NCBI GenBank assembly: GCA_003339415.1
Contig: PDHQ01000069.1
Span: 94,883-158,882, forward strand
DNA: 64,000 nucleotides
Direction: 5' to 3'
Source: Ophiocordyceps camponoti-saundersi (nom. inval.)
Lineage: Eukaryota > Ascomycota > Sordariomycetes > Hypocreales > Ophiocordycipitaceae
Shown here: piece after piece, positions 23,022 to 34,760 of the stretch
Layout: each line of letters starts with the position of its first letter
How positions within the stretch are numbered: the stretch's first letter is position 1
Notes under the pieces: generated by a model
Told to the model about the DNA's origin: nothing
What the model saw: only the letters and a program-made list of their open reading frames with translations
The model's database searches: none
Program-made: the position numbers and the translations under genes

Positions 23022-23256
23022 GAATCTTCATATATAGGCCTGGTTGCCTCGGATTTTTATCATTCTTTTGTTCTTACCTAAACTCTCTCAACCTCTGCTG
23101 CCCTCAGACTCGGTGAATTCACCCATCCCGACATTCATACCTACCTATCTCTTAATATAACTCTCGAGCACCAAACCCCAAGCTTACAAGGTATATAGAC
23201 GCTCAACTGCAAACGTACATACAACTCAGCCTTCAATAATATCCCACATTACCGTA

Positions 23257-26200
23257 TCAATCCTCCTCGCTCTCCGACTTGTCCTCCGAAGCAGCTCTGT
23301 CCGTTGGCCCCGGCGACAGCATCTCCCCGCCTTCGCCAGCCGCCGTAGACATCCTTTCCCTGCGCCTTCTCCGCAACCGCCTCTCATCATCCACCGTCTG
23401 CCTCCGAGCCGCCCGCATGCTCTCCCTCTTCTCCGCTTCGTCCCCGTCCTCACCCCCACGTATGCCCTGTAGCAAGGCCGCTGCCCTGTCCGCCAAATCG
23501 TCGCCGCCGCCGCCGCCGCCAACCCCCTCTCCGTCTCGCGGAGACGTGAGCGCCGGACTGCTGCCGCTGCCCTCTTCTTCGACCAGAATCGTCTCCCTGC
23601 TGCCGCCGTCGTCCGCGGCGAGCTCGCCGAGGTCGGGCATGTGCTGGCCTGACGCCACCCGAACCTGATGTCGGTCCTTGAGACGCGCCCGTCGCCGTCG
23701 ATCTCGCTGATCCCGTACTTGCGGCGCCGCCGCCCTCAGCTTCTCCAGCAACGAGTCCATGGCTCCCGTGTTGATCGGCGCCGGCGAGGCCGTACCGTCG
23801 GCCAATTGCATGGCCTTGGGTTGCGCGTGCTTGCGCCGCATCGACGCTTCGTTACGTCGTCGCGTCTCCTCCAGCTGAATGTTTTTCTCCCTCGACTTCT
23901 TCCATTCAGTGACAAAGGACGCCAGCTTCGCGAAAAACTCCCTCCTGGCCTTTTCGTCCGTTGCGTCCTCGCCGTAGAAGATCATGATGTCGTGATAGGT
24001 CCGCATCATCTCGTCCAGGTACAGCTCCATCTGCTCCGCCTTCCTGCGGGCATCCTTCATGCATCGCTGTACCACCTGACCCACGCGATCCTGCGGGTGG
24101 AACTTCTTGGGGTCGCTCAGGTTACCGGAATCGAGCGACATCTGCACGTTCCGCACGTTGTCGACGTACTTCTTGGCATCGGCATGCAGCTGCTCCATGT
24201 TGATCTTCTGCGCCGTCATGACGCCCGCGATGTCGTTGCCGAAGGCCTCCCATTCGGGATATTGGCTCCGCACAATGCGCTCGACCAGGTCCGCCAGCGT
24301 CGACTCGTTCTTGTCGTCCTTGACCATGCCCAGGCGCGCCAGTGAGCTGAGCTTGAATCCGCGCGCTTGTTTATTGGCGTCGTTCATGTAGTTGCCAATG
24401 TCTAGGATGAGCCCGAGCACGTTCATCAGCGAGACGGAGTCGCGTAAGCTCTCCGAAACCGCCACTACCTGCCGCATCTTTTCGCTTAGCTCGTCGTACT
24501 CAGGCTCGAAGCTTCGCGTCAGCGCCAGCGCCCTCATACGACTCTTCCAATAGTGGTGCAGCTCAAACGCGGTGTACAGATAGATCTGGTCCTCACGCGT
24601 CAGCTCCGAAGGGTCCAGCTCCCTCGCCTGCTGGTCCGCGTTAGGGCCCGTCAGGTCTCTGCTGTACGGCGCCATTTGCTTCGCCGTGTTGTCGGGGATG
24701 TGACACATGTCGTCCTTTTGCAAGAAGTCCATGACCACTGCGTTATCCAGCACGTCGTTATCGCAGTGGATAATCATTTGCACCACCTTGTCCACCGAGT
24801 GCTGCGAGAACTTCGCCAATGAAATTTCTGTCGACAGTCAGTATTGCCGTAGAAGGGAAGGGAAGGGGCGAAGTTACCGTATGCTTTCCGAAGGTCGCTT
24901 GATATGATTTGCTTCTTGTCATCCTTCTTCGAGCTCATGGCACCAATCTGCTTGATCTCCTTGGCCATAAACAGTTTCTCAACCTCGTCCAAGATACCCT
25001 TCTTGTTGAGTTCATTGTACTTCTCCTCTCGTTCCTCTGCCGTAGGCGCATGAGCCGCCCAGTGACTGAACTCAGGTGTGTCAACTTTGTCCCAGTGCAA
25101 CGCCTTGAGCTTCTTCTTGGGCCGCACAACGGGTAAGCCAAGACCGGGTATGGCGCTGAAAGTTGGCTTTTGAGGTAAGTAATTGCCAGACCTGTGGCCA
25201 GGCGGCGGCGGCGGCGGCGGAGGAGGAGGAGGCGGCGCCATGCCTCCGGGCGAGAATAACATCGACGGCGGTGGCGGGGGAGGCGGAGGAGGTGGTGGCG
25301 GAGGAGGCGGAGGGGGTGGCGGGGGCGGAGCGGGATCCGGGGCAGACGCCGATGCCGGTGCCGCCGCCGGTGCCGCCCCCGATGCCGGTGCCGGTGTCGA
25401 CGTCGTATGCGCAGCGGAAATTGGGCCCGTCGCCGCTTTCGCATCGCCGACGGAAATCTTTGGAGTCTCACCATCCGTGAGAGGCGTCGAAGACGACTCG
25501 ATGCTGGGATGCGACGGTCCGGTAGTGAGGCCGTCGCCCTCGTCCGTGTCGCTCTCCCCGTACTTTTTGATCTTGGCCCCTAGCTCGTTCAGCAGACCGG
25601 CCTGCTGCTTGGGATCCATCATCGGTCGCTTCATCTCGACAATTCGCGGCCGCTCGTAAATGACGGCCTCATCGCCGCCGTCGATCTCATCACCCTCATA
25701 GCCGCCATCGCCTTCTTCTCCGCCAACACCACCACCAACATTCTCTCGCAACGTCTTCGGCTGGCGGCTGATGCTGCCTAAGACGCTGTTGGTAAAGTCT
25801 CTGGGCGCGGCTGCGCCTTGGCCGCCGGCGCCCGGCATATCCTTGCCGTCCATCTCCTCGCGCAGGGCGCGCAGCCGGTCCGAGGGCCCGTTGCCATCTC
25901 CCCAGACCCTGCCCTCGAGCTTGTACTGAGTCTTCTGGCGCTCGAGCTGCATCTGGAGCCGCTCCATCAGCCTCTCGCGGTCGAGGATGCCCTTCATCTG
26001 CACCGCGTTGACGTTGTCCAGGTCGGCCTGGGTGGCGGGAGTACCCTTGACGGCCTGGGAGGCGGCAATGTCTTGGGCATCTCGAAGCATCAGGTAGAGT
26101 TCCCTTGTTTCGAGCTCGTTCCGCTGCGCCTCCTTGGCCCGGATCCCCTGCAGACTCTCCAGCTCGGCCTTGAGCCCGTCGGCCTGCCGTCGCTGGGCCT

Positions 26201-28457
26201 CAATGAAGCGCGACTGCTCGTCAATTTGCTTCTGAAGCTTAGCCACGAGGCCGTCGGCCCCAAGCTCAAGACGGGCCTGCATCTCGTCGCGCTCAGCCAT
26301 GGCGGCCTCGGCGATCTGGCGCGATTCAAGAGCCTCATCTAGAGCCTGGCGCGCCTCCGAGTCGGTATGCAACTTGTCGAGCAGGCTCTGCACCGTGAAG
26401 TTGAGGCTCTGCTTGAGGTCCATATTAGGTAGACGCCGATCCATAGCCACGTAGCTGAGCATCGAGTCTACGAGCTGGAACATGCGCAGCCGTTCCTCGC
26501 CGTCACTGGCACGGATGAGCATCAGGTGCTGCAGGGCCGAGATGAAGTAGTCCTGTGCCTTGCTCCCCTGAATACGCTGCTGGATAGCGTCGGCGATCTG
26601 GACGGGGTCGTTGAGGTCCTTCATCTCGCCCTCGATGCTGTCCTTGATGCTACTAGACTCCCGCTCGAGCATGTCCTCATAGTCGATGGCCTCGTTGGTG
26701 CGGTAGCGCTCGATCTGCTTGTCAAGAAGTTCGTACTGGAAGCCCTCCATCTTGTGCAAGATGCGCTTGATGCCGCATGCCGTGAATTGGGCCCGGATGT
26801 GAACGCGCAGCTGCAGATCCTTTTCGGGCGAGTCGACGATCATGTTGACGAGCATCAGTGTCGTCACAGCATACTCCATCAGCAGGTTCTCCATGCCGAT
26901 GCCGCCGGTGCGGAGCTCCTCGCTTGCGCCGACCAGGCTCCCCATCTTGCCGCGGCCATCGACGGTGATCTCGACGAGGCGCATCCAGGCATCGAATCGG
27001 CCATTCTCGCCCGTCTGGGCCTTGACCTCGTCAAGAGCCTGAATGACCTTGAGGTGGCCCTCGCCGTTGTCGCCCCAGGTGCAAAGGAAGGTCAGGATCT
27101 CGCTGACGAGTTTCCTCGTCGTGAGGCGCGGTGAGATGAGGCACGAGGCGAGGGCCAGAAGGACCTTTTGCTGCATAAGGGCATCGTCGGCGCCGAACTT
27201 GTTGTTCATGAGAGCCTTGAGACACTTGACGATATCGTATTCCCTGTCGAGCTTCTTCTCCGTCTTGGCCGTGTCGGTGGGCGGGCCGACGGCTGACTTA
27301 CGATTGAGTTTCAGCAGGAGAGTGACGAGAGCAACCTGGCCCTGACACTCGACGAAGCGCTTTACCCAGCCGATCTGCTGGGTTCGGAGGTTGACCTCGA
27401 GGCTACCCAAGCCCTTGGAATCGAGCTTGTCCTCCATAACCCTCCTTACGTACCACTCGGGCGTGCCCTCTTCGTCCGAGTAGGTGGTGACGTCGGGAGC
27501 GGCGTACTGGTTGGCGCGCACCGTCTGGCGGCGCTTCTGCTCTCCCTGCCACTCGGTGAGGCGGTCTTGGTGCAGCAATGTCCATTTCTTCTGCGGTGGA
27601 TAGGCCATCATCTGCCTTCGGGCCTGCTCGGGCAGGTTGTGCCAGCCGCGCTTCTGCATGAGCTGAAGGAACATCTGCTCGACCACGTTGTCGTCGTCGG
27701 GTTTGGGGAAGTAGAATCCTTCAGGCGAGAGAGTGCCGGGACCGGGAAACTTTGTTAGCCGATGAGAATCACGCGAAGGAGGACCGTGATGAGCTGCCTG
27801 GCGTGAGCGTGTCGACTTCATGTCTGCGGAACGAGGGAGACTACCTGAGAGGAGGCTCTGGCCGTCGGCCGAGGGGCGACCGCCGTTGGGGGTCATGAAG
27901 GAGTCGTAGCGCGATCCGTACGATTCGTAGCGCGATCCGTAGAGGTCGGCGCGTGAGCCGTACGACGAGCTTGAGGTGCTACCTCGGGGCGGGCCCCACT
28001 GCTGTAGCTGAGGGTGTCGACCGGTGGAAGCCATGGTGACGTTGACGTTAGGGGTTCCAGTCGATCGGGGAGCTACAGATGACGGGTCGAAGGAGGGATA
28101 CTGATGAAAGTCGACGCCAGCCTTGCTCAGATGATGCGGTAGCGGCTCTCGCCGCACGGGCATCTGGTCAGACTTGGGAAGATAGTCGACGGGGATCGGA
28201 GAGCGGGAAGCGGGCGGAACGCTTTCATAGGGGATCGACGTTATCACTCCCGCCATGTTGTTGATTCCGCCATCAGGCGAGGCGGGCGTATCCACCGAGG
28301 CAATGGACGAGTCTCGCTTGTGGCGCGAGGAGCGAGAGCTGACGGTGCTGGCGGCGTCGAGGTGGTCCGAGTCTGCCGTGCGCCGATCTCTATTCTTGTT
28401 TCGCGAGAATATGGAGCGGCCGCCCGAAGACTGCCTCGACTTCTCAGCGGCCGACAT
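23257..28457 (-). CDS. sepA: Formin (SepA/Bni1 type)
   Basis: Two exons, 28457-24878 and 24827-23257, separated by a 50-nt intron (GTAACT/GACAG, CTGAC branch); 1716 aa. Formins nucleate and elongate unbranched actin filaments at hyphal tips and septa. Domains in order: Ser-rich N-terminus; Drf GBD starting near DDNVVEQMFLQLMQKRGW (about residue 250); FH3 armadillo region; coiled coil around residues 700-850; FH1 with two long poly-Pro tracts (about 1040-1105); FH2 from KKKLKALHWDKVDTPEF to the Lys/Arg-rich end; and a DAD autoregulatory segment with MDSLLEKLRAAAP and RDRRRRARLKDRH. The C-terminus is acidic (ESEED). The ATG at 28457 (MSAAEKSRQ) is used because the upstream frame begins with a non-ATG codon. 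Confidence 0.95.
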
Positions 28458-29646
28458 GCTTGCGAGCTTTGAAGCTATTCGGGGGCGCGGTAGCGGCCCA
28501 AGGCCGTTGGCATCGTGGAGACGGGACAAACGGTGGAAGCCAAGGTCGACAGGGAGCCAAGCTGTCGAGTTGAGGGTGACGTTTCTTAGCAGTAGGCGGG
28601 ATCCAGGGAGGAGAACGTGTAGGTCTCGGGCGGCGGAAACAAGTGTACGAGAAGAGTGACGAGACGGGGCTCAGGAAAGGGAGGGACCAGCAGTAATTCC
28701 GAGAAGGGCGGCTCTTTTTCACTTTGAGGCGGGGGAGGGTGAGGGGGGAGAAGGGGGGGGGGAGGCTCCTGGGAGACTCCTTGGAGGCGACGACGATTCA
28801 GGAGAGTCTGGAGCCGGCTCGATTTGGTGGAGGGCGAGGAGCCGTGGCCTGGCCAAACCTCCGGGGGGCCGACAGGCTTGTAGCGATACGGGGATGAACA
28901 CTGTGTCGGAAAGGGGGCCGCTCATGTATGAGAGCGGTAGTGGCGCTCCGCGAAACAGTGCCAAACGACATGAAGGGAACACGTCATGTGACACTAATGA
29001 TCGGTGTTTTGATGTAATGACACTGTCGAAACAGACACCATCATACATTGTACATACATGCCCACATACAACCACATTCACCAGCGGCGCCCAGATTAAA
29101 GTCCTGCCATTCAGCACCCAAGACGGTCTGAATTATAAAAAGCGTCGCCTCCGTTGCGTCCCGACGTTGAGTCAGTATTCGTCGATCAAACCCCGCTAGC
29201 TCTAGCAGTCAAGGAAGCTGTCGCAGAGGATCCTATCCACTGTGTTGTTTTTTTTTGGTCTAATTCCCCTCCTCTGGCATGACGCTGAGCTAATCCATCT
29301 CTCTCGGCGTACCGGGTTCGTCGACCTGTTAGCCGTGTGCTGGCGGCAGGCCGAGCAACCGCATCCGCCCGCCGGTACCCGGCACCTAAGGCCGAATTTC
29401 AACGACCTCGCATCTCCAAATCGCGTGATCATTGTGCGAGTTCATCAGAGAGTCTTTTCCAACTTCATCCGCTCCTCCCCCGAATCCACGTTACTTATTA
29501 GTCGCTTCAACGATACAACGGATGAGCTTCTCGGCGGGAAGACGATGAAGAGCCCCGTCGGGCGTCAGCTGATAATTCATCGTCTGGGCTGTTTCGAGAA
29601 CCATATAACTGCTTACTATCATCTTTAACTTCCTCTTCCCTTCGCT
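28458..29646. other. Divergent promoter region (formin / small membrane protein)
   Basis: About 1.2 kb between the starts of two divergent genes. It contains G-rich sequence near 28727-28765 and no recognisable gene. Short ORFs at 28894-29628 are unremarkable. Confidence 0.5.
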
Positions 29647-30189
29647 ATGGCGCTGCCGCAGTCCCCATCGACTTTCTCTGCTGTCAAAGTAGGTCACCTT
29701 TCTACCCTCTTTGTCTTTTCTCCTCTAACGTCTCAGACGCTCGTCGTGCCCGCCGTCATCTCCCTGGTCATCTTCCTCTTGCTCTCCTTCGTCCTGCTTC
29801 CCATTTGGCGCCGCTACCGCAGCCGTTACGGTCAATACCTACCACTCAACAACCTCTCGGAACGCACTTCATCTCTACGGCACCGCATTGTCGGCCGCCT
29901 GCCGAGCCTTGGTCCCCTGGCTACGTTTCTGGGCGGCCGAAGCGTTGTCTTCGCGCCCAATTCTATGGCCATCGATGCCGACCTCGACGAAGGCGAGGAG
30001 CTTGATGACGTCGACGACGACATGTGGTTTGCCATGGAGCGGCACGTACCGGCGGCTCATTCCGACAGCACCAGACGGCTTAGTCGGGAGTATGTCTCGC
30101 CGGTGCGCTCCCTCCGCGAGCTGGTTACTAACAGCTTCGGCAGCTTGGAAGAAGGGTTCATGGACGACAGCGATGAAGGACCGTCTTGA
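29647..30189 (+). CDS. Small single-pass membrane protein, unknown
   Basis: The ATG at 29647 opens a short N-terminus, then a strongly hydrophobic segment (TLVVPAVISLVIFLLLSFVL) followed by a basic WRRYRSRYGQ stop-transfer and an acidic cytosolic tail ending DDSDEGPS. A 48-nt intron is likely at 29689-29736 (GTAGGT donor, CTAAC branch, CTCAG acceptor); it has no in-frame stop, so the product is 164 aa if spliced and 180 aa if retained. I do not recognise a family; fungal homologues are likely. It converges on the RING-like gene with about 100 bp between them. Confidence 0.7.
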   Translation: MALPQSPSTFSAVKVGHLSTLFVFSPLTSQTLVVPAVISLVIFLLLSFVLLPIWRRYRSRYGQYLPLNNLSERTSSLRHRIVGRLPSLGPLATFLGGRSVVFAPNSMAIDADLDEGEELDDVDDDMWFAMERHVPAAHSDSTRRLSREYVSPVRSLRELVTNSFGSLEEGFMDDSDEGPS

Positions 30190-30290
30190 CAGATCAGACT
30201 GTATTTTGTGTTATGAGCGAAGGAAAGAAAAAAACAAACGCTGGCATGATATTCGCTGTGCCTTCCCCAGGACGCTGATTATGGGCCCCC

Positions 30291-31442
30291 CTACGGTCCA
30301 CAACCGAATTCACTGTCCCTGAAACTCCAGTGTCCGAACATCTCGGGGTCTTCATGCTGCAACGTCCAAAGAGGTCTGTTCTCAGCCCATATGCTAGGCT
30401 GCCGCGGGATCATCGACGTTAAACGTTGTGCCAAGGCCATCTGGCCTCTTGACATCAGCAGTTGGAGGGTTTTATTCAGCGCTCGTCGGAGTTCGCAGTA
30501 CTCGTAAAGCTGGAACAAATCGTGGTCAACTCTCTCAGGGTCGGTGGAGGGCTTCATTGTGAGCGGTATCGTAATGTGGCCGCAGCCATGGCGCAACGGA
30601 GCAGGGCAACAAGGGCACCGTTTTGAATGTAACTCGTTGCTGGGGAATCTGTAAAAGTATTCTTTGAGGCAGTTGTACCCAAAGAAATGGCCGCAGTAGA
30701 GGTAGGCGATGTACTCGCCGTGGCCGCGGCTCGCACCGGCGGAGCTGTAGGATGGTACCGGGCTAATGGGTAAACCACAGAAGTAGCAAGTCCGGGGCTG
30801 ATAAGGCTCGGGGGGCGGTGATGGTCGGTCTTGGGGTGTCTCGTTCGCTGTATATTCCACACTCGACACATCTGCGGTCGTGTACCGCCGTTCAGATGAC
30901 GAGCTCGCTTGTCGCGGCTCATTGGCCGACCCTGCAAGTGCCTCGTCCAGCTCCTCATTCTCTCGGAATCTCACTGATGAATCAAACGGCGGAGCGGAAA
31001 ATGATCTGATCATCTGCCACCCGCCTCTGTTTTCTGAGCTGTTTGACCCCTGCTCGGAAACATCATCCTTGAGCAACCCAGGGTAGCTCTTACACCGTCG
31101 TGTAGCCTTGTATGCGCTGTCAAGGGCCATGAAAGCAGGCACTTCCCGTTGTGTCCCAAACGCATCCCAGGAGATGACCTGGTCGTTGCTGACCGGAGTA
31201 GCGTCTGAAGAATGCAACGATGTCTCCTGTTCCACGTCGGGTAAAGTGGTGGGTCGACTTACGCGTAGGCGCCGCGACTGTCGAGCAAAGCGCCTGTCTC
31301 TCAGCTTGCGCACCAACTTGTTGTCACGGACCTTGGAGGTGACCGATGTTGCGAAGGCGCGGAAGGGATTCGGGCTGGCTGGTGTTGACTCCAGAGCCTT
31401 TGGTGTTGGCTCCAGAGCCTTGGGTCGCAAGATCTTTGTCAT
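30291..31442 (-). CDS. RING-like zinc-binding protein, hypothetical
   Basis: Single exon, 383 aa, starting at the ATG at 31442 (MTKILRPKALEP). The N-terminal two thirds are Ser/Arg-rich with a duplicated Pro-Lys-Ala-Leu-Glu segment and basic RRLRVSR patches, probably disordered. The C-terminal third has CYFCGLP, then YCGHFFGYNCLKEYF and CPCCPAPLRHGCGH, a Cys/His spacing like a RING or related treble-clef domain. A ubiquitin-ligase role is possible but not shown. The open frame continues upstream to about 32000 but that part is promoter-like and contains no supporting ATG context. Confidence 0.75.
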   Translation of the reverse strand: MTKILRPKALEPTPKALESTPASPNPFRAFATSVTSKVRDNKLVRKLRDRRFARQSRRLRVSRPTTLPDVEQETSLHSSDATPVSNDQVISWDAFGTQREVPAFMALDSAYKATRRCKSYPGLLKDDVSEQGSNSSENRGGWQMIRSFSAPPFDSSVRFRENEELDEALAGSANEPRQASSSSERRYTTADVSSVEYTANETPQDRPSPPPEPYQPRTCYFCGLPISPVPSYSSAGASRGHGEYIAYLYCGHFFGYNCLKEYFYRFPSNELHSKRCPCCPAPLRHGCGHITIPLTMKPSTDPERVDHDLFQLYEYCELRRALNKTLQLLMSRGQMALAQRLTSMIPRQPSIWAENRPLWTLQHEDPEMFGHWSFRDSEFGCGP

Positions 31443-32223
31443 GTTTAGAGCAGGACGATGATGAATAAAGTAATGAAAGACAGGAGATGTTTGAAGAACG
31501 AGCGAATCGTGGAGTTTGTATAATGAGGTTCGAGGGGGATTATTGGTAAGTGGTGATGCTGATGGTGAAGAAGAAGAAAAAGAAGAAGAAAAAGATGATG
31601 ATGATGAAGACGAGGGAGGGAGGGTGAGAGAGAAAAGGAGGTCTGTACCAACTTGGTAGGTGCTGCTGTAAATAGAACTCAATATTGTCATTTCTCCTGC
31701 CTCAACAACAATCTTGACTCTTCTATCAAATGTACCTTGGTTGATAGGTAGGTAGGATGTTCTAGAGAGACTCTCTTTCCAGCAACTCAGACGGAAAGAA
31801 ACGGGTCGCATAGGAACGAGCCACCGATGAGCAACCCTTGCCTCGGGAAGGATCCAGACCTTCTTTACTTGTAAGTTGCTACCTCTGACACGAAGTAGGC
31901 AATTTGAATAGACGATCCAGAGTCGTCTCCACTGCAGCGTAGCTAGGTAGGTATGTAAGATAGAAAAGCCAATCTCCCACGCCGTATCGTTCCATTTCAC
32001 CTTGCCAGCTGGATCTAATAGCTGGTGTCACCGTCGTATTGGAAGTGGCCAAGCTTTTACGATGGTCTTACGAGCATATGGTCGTGGGACAGTGGGACCT
32101 ACAGTTGACCTATCTCTCAACAGAATGCATATATAAAGGCTGGAGTCTCCAGGGACTTTGTTGGTTATATCTGTATGCAATACTCTCTTCCCTCAAGTGT
32201 GTTTCTGCACAGCCCGTCTCAAA
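31443..32223. other. Divergent promoter region
   Basis: Lies between the RING-like gene and the 96-aa secreted protein. It contains a GAA-rich stretch (about 31565-31615, leader of the minus-strand gene) and GTAGG repeats near 31745-31756. I see no gene. Confidence 0.5.
32130..32137 (+). promoter_or_regulatory. TATA box of the 96-aa secreted protein gene
   Basis: TATATAAA in the context CATATATAAAGG, 87 bp upstream of the ATG at 32224. Confidence 0.6.
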
Positions 32224-32578
32224 ATGTTCGCACCGACGCTCATCATCGCCATGCTCGCGGCTCTGGCCACTGCCGCTCCGTTAACAACTTCGACAATATC
32301 AGTCCGCAGTGCGGGATGGGCAGGCTATGGCGTTGCGGAAAGCTCTCCAGACGCGAAAGCCGACAGAGAGAGAGTGGCGAAGGAGATTCGGGAGAAAAGA
32401 GAGCGCGAGGCGGCGGAGTTGAGAGAAAAATTGGAAGCGCAGACAAGAGAATACAATCTACGCAAGGCTAGAGAACAGGTGAGCTGCAAGCCCGGATGTT
32501 GGATAGAGTTGAGACGGCCATCTAAGTGTTGGACTGCAACAGGAGCGTCGAATTTTTGGATCTAGTCCCACTCAATGA
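32224..32578 (+). CDS. Small secreted protein with coiled coil, 96 aa
   Basis: Two exons, 32224-32478 and 32543-32578; the intron 32479-32542 (GTGAGC/AACAG) follows KAREQ and the second exon adds ERRIFGSSPTQ. The signal peptide MFAPTLIIAMLAALATAA is clear. The mature protein is short, lacks Cys and has a charged helical segment rich in Arg, Glu and Lys (DRERVAKEIREKREREAAE) likely to form a coiled coil. No family was recognised. The second exon is short and its acceptor is not unique, so the C-terminus is less certain than the start. Confidence 0.6.
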
Positions 32579-33826
32579 TGTTTCCTTGTGTATCAACTCC
32601 GGATATCGACTGGCTTCGGTGTTTGATCTGACGATGGATATGATCGCGACTCGTTTGCAGAAGACTCTATGGATACACGGATCTGCATCATTACAATCTG
32701 CATGGCAGGTTCAAAAGTAGTCGGCTCTGTACCATAACCTGAGTTTGGATAATAGTCTGATCAAGTCTTGCTTGTTAAAGCAAAGAGGCGAGTCCTCACC
32801 GTGTTTACAATATCCTTGGTGTCTCGTCAACCACTTGATACCACAAGAAACCCCGGAAAACAGTAGATCGTCGCGGAAAGGCAAAGCCAGGCCCCTGTCC
32901 TTGACCATGTGGAAACAGAACCGAAGACTCGGACGTTGACGCATTCTTACCAGATTAGGTTGCTGGTTCCGAAAGCCTTCCGTCAGAAAAAAACGGGTGC
33001 TCATCGTCGGCCCAATATGCCAAGACAATTCGTTGCAACTCTGGTTATCGTTGGACTTTTGTCAATCTACGATCCGACCTTTGATAGCATAGCTCGGGCG
33101 ACGTAATGCAACTACAAAGAGGAAGCATTGCGAGGTATAACCGCAACCTCCAAGGATGGTAGTATTGGTCAATCTTGTCCGAGCCAATGGCTTCGACTAC
33201 ATATATGAAGCATCGTCATATAGACCTGCCAAGTATCTCAACCCTCCCTGAGCGTTGACCCCAACTGCTCAGCGAGTCCATAAACTCGCATAAACTATGA
33301 AATTTAGTGACTGTTTCGCCACGATACCAGATCAAAGGTCCCATTGCTCGAGGAATGTCTCCTCCGGTAGTCAGTAGCCAATTACTGGGTACGTAACAGG
33401 GTTTATACACATATATCAAGACTCAAGACGTCTATATATGGCGCAGAAACTAAATTACCTACTCGCCCAGATATTCCACCTCCTCCCCTGAGAACAGCCA
33501 AAATTCTTAGAGGATTGCTTGTTCCTCGTCCATCTTGGCACCCGTAAAGCGATCGAGATAGAATAACACGAAGGCCAAAGAGATACCAAATGTAGTAAAG
33601 GGTACACTTTTGACCTTGCTCCCTCGTCATTGCACTGTAACCTTGCGGGATTTGGGGAATCTCTCGCATGAGTCGAAGTTATATAAATGTGAGTCTCTGG
33701 ACAACACCTTGTCGAGCGAAACATCATCAGATAGCAAGCAGCATCACTCATTCATTACTTCTGCCATTCCCTCGTCAAAGTTGCCGTCCTGATCTTTCAC
33801 TTTTTAATACAATCAACTGCTTCAAA
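32579..33826. other. Intergenic region
   Basis: About 1.2 kb with only short ORFs and no recognisable domain. A TATA box for the downstream gene is near the right end. Confidence 0.5.
33680..33687 (+). promoter_or_regulatory. TATA box of the 161-aa secreted protein gene
   Basis: TATATAAA located 140 bp upstream of the ATG at 33827, followed by a CT-rich leader. Confidence 0.6.
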
Positions 33827-34611
33827 ATGAAGTCATCCATGGCCTCGCTCTTGATTTCTTTCCTCCTCAATGCCCTTTTAGTATCCGCCATTGTAATGTT
33901 CACCTGTGTCTGGGACACTCTGCGCTCAAATTGCTGATTCTGAGCAACAGGCCCTCCGCCAACATGCACCAAAAGAAAACCTTGAAGAAAACGAAGTAAG
34001 ATCTAGAAGAAAAGACTCGTGTTGACCTGGTACTGATAGTTACAGAGTATCAACACTCGATGTGATATTGAAGACACTCCGTCCATTTCCTACAACGGCT
34101 TCCTCAACGGGGTGGCTAGTAAGTATTCTATTCATCTTTTCTCCTGGGTACACGAATCTCTCTTACGACCTCCTCAAACTAGATCTTTCCAAGTTTTATA
34201 GGATGTGCAATAGCAAAGACAGACCTGTTAAGAACGGCAAAGCAAATTGCACCCGCATCAGCTGTAACTTCGAAACAGCTATCAATCTCTGCTCCTATAA
34301 CTACGCTGGGAACAACACCATGATGTCTAGTATCACAGCTTCTAGGCTAGCGTTTGATATTTATCGAACCTGTAACGAGGAAGTAAGCTGCTGCCCCTTT
34401 TACCGGTGTTCACAACTTGCCGACAACATTTGCTAACAGTTGTCTCTCAGAGGAAGGTTATGAAGAGTAGGAAGATGAACGGAGGCAGGGTATGCGAGAT
34501 GCTTCTTGTTTGCAAAGCACCACTGACGCCTTTTCTTTCCCTTTCTAGGTTCACTCGTCGAAATTCCCCGGTGTTTTCGTACAAATCGTTCGGGATAGTG
34601 ACAGCTGCTAG
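33827..34611 (+). CDS. Small cysteine-rich secreted protein, six exons, 161 aa
   Basis: Exons 33827-33892, 33951-33995, 34046-34118, 34183-34382, 34451-34489 and 34549-34611. Each intron (50-68 nt) has a GT donor and an AG acceptor, several with a clear branch (for example CACTGAC in the last). All joins keep frame. The product has a signal peptide MKSSMASLLISFLLNALLVSA and seven Cys in the mature part, including RCDIED, MCNSKD, NCTRISC, NLCSY, RTCNEE and a terminal SC. No family was recognised; the size, Cys content and signal peptide suit an effector or other apoplastic protein. Six exons in under 800 bp is high for so short a protein. The model is by eye and the last two exons are the least certain. 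Confidence 0.6.
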
Positions 34612-34760
34612 AGGCTCCTCTGAGATGCGAGGCTAGGATTATGCATCTTCAAGACAGATGTTTCCCTTAGGAGCGCCTGATGCAACAGAGAAGATAGGAA
34701 ATACTACTTTGTATATAATAATATTGTCTTGTTCGAAGGGTAAAGGGCAGCAAAATTCTG

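Noticed and set aside
25183..25659. Poly-Gly plus-strand ORF
   Set aside because: Antisense of the formin FH1 poly-Pro region.
31443..32000. N-terminal extension of the RING-like ORF
   Set aside because: No supporting start, low-complexity Ser/His sequence and promoter-like position; the ATG at 31442 begins the plausible protein.
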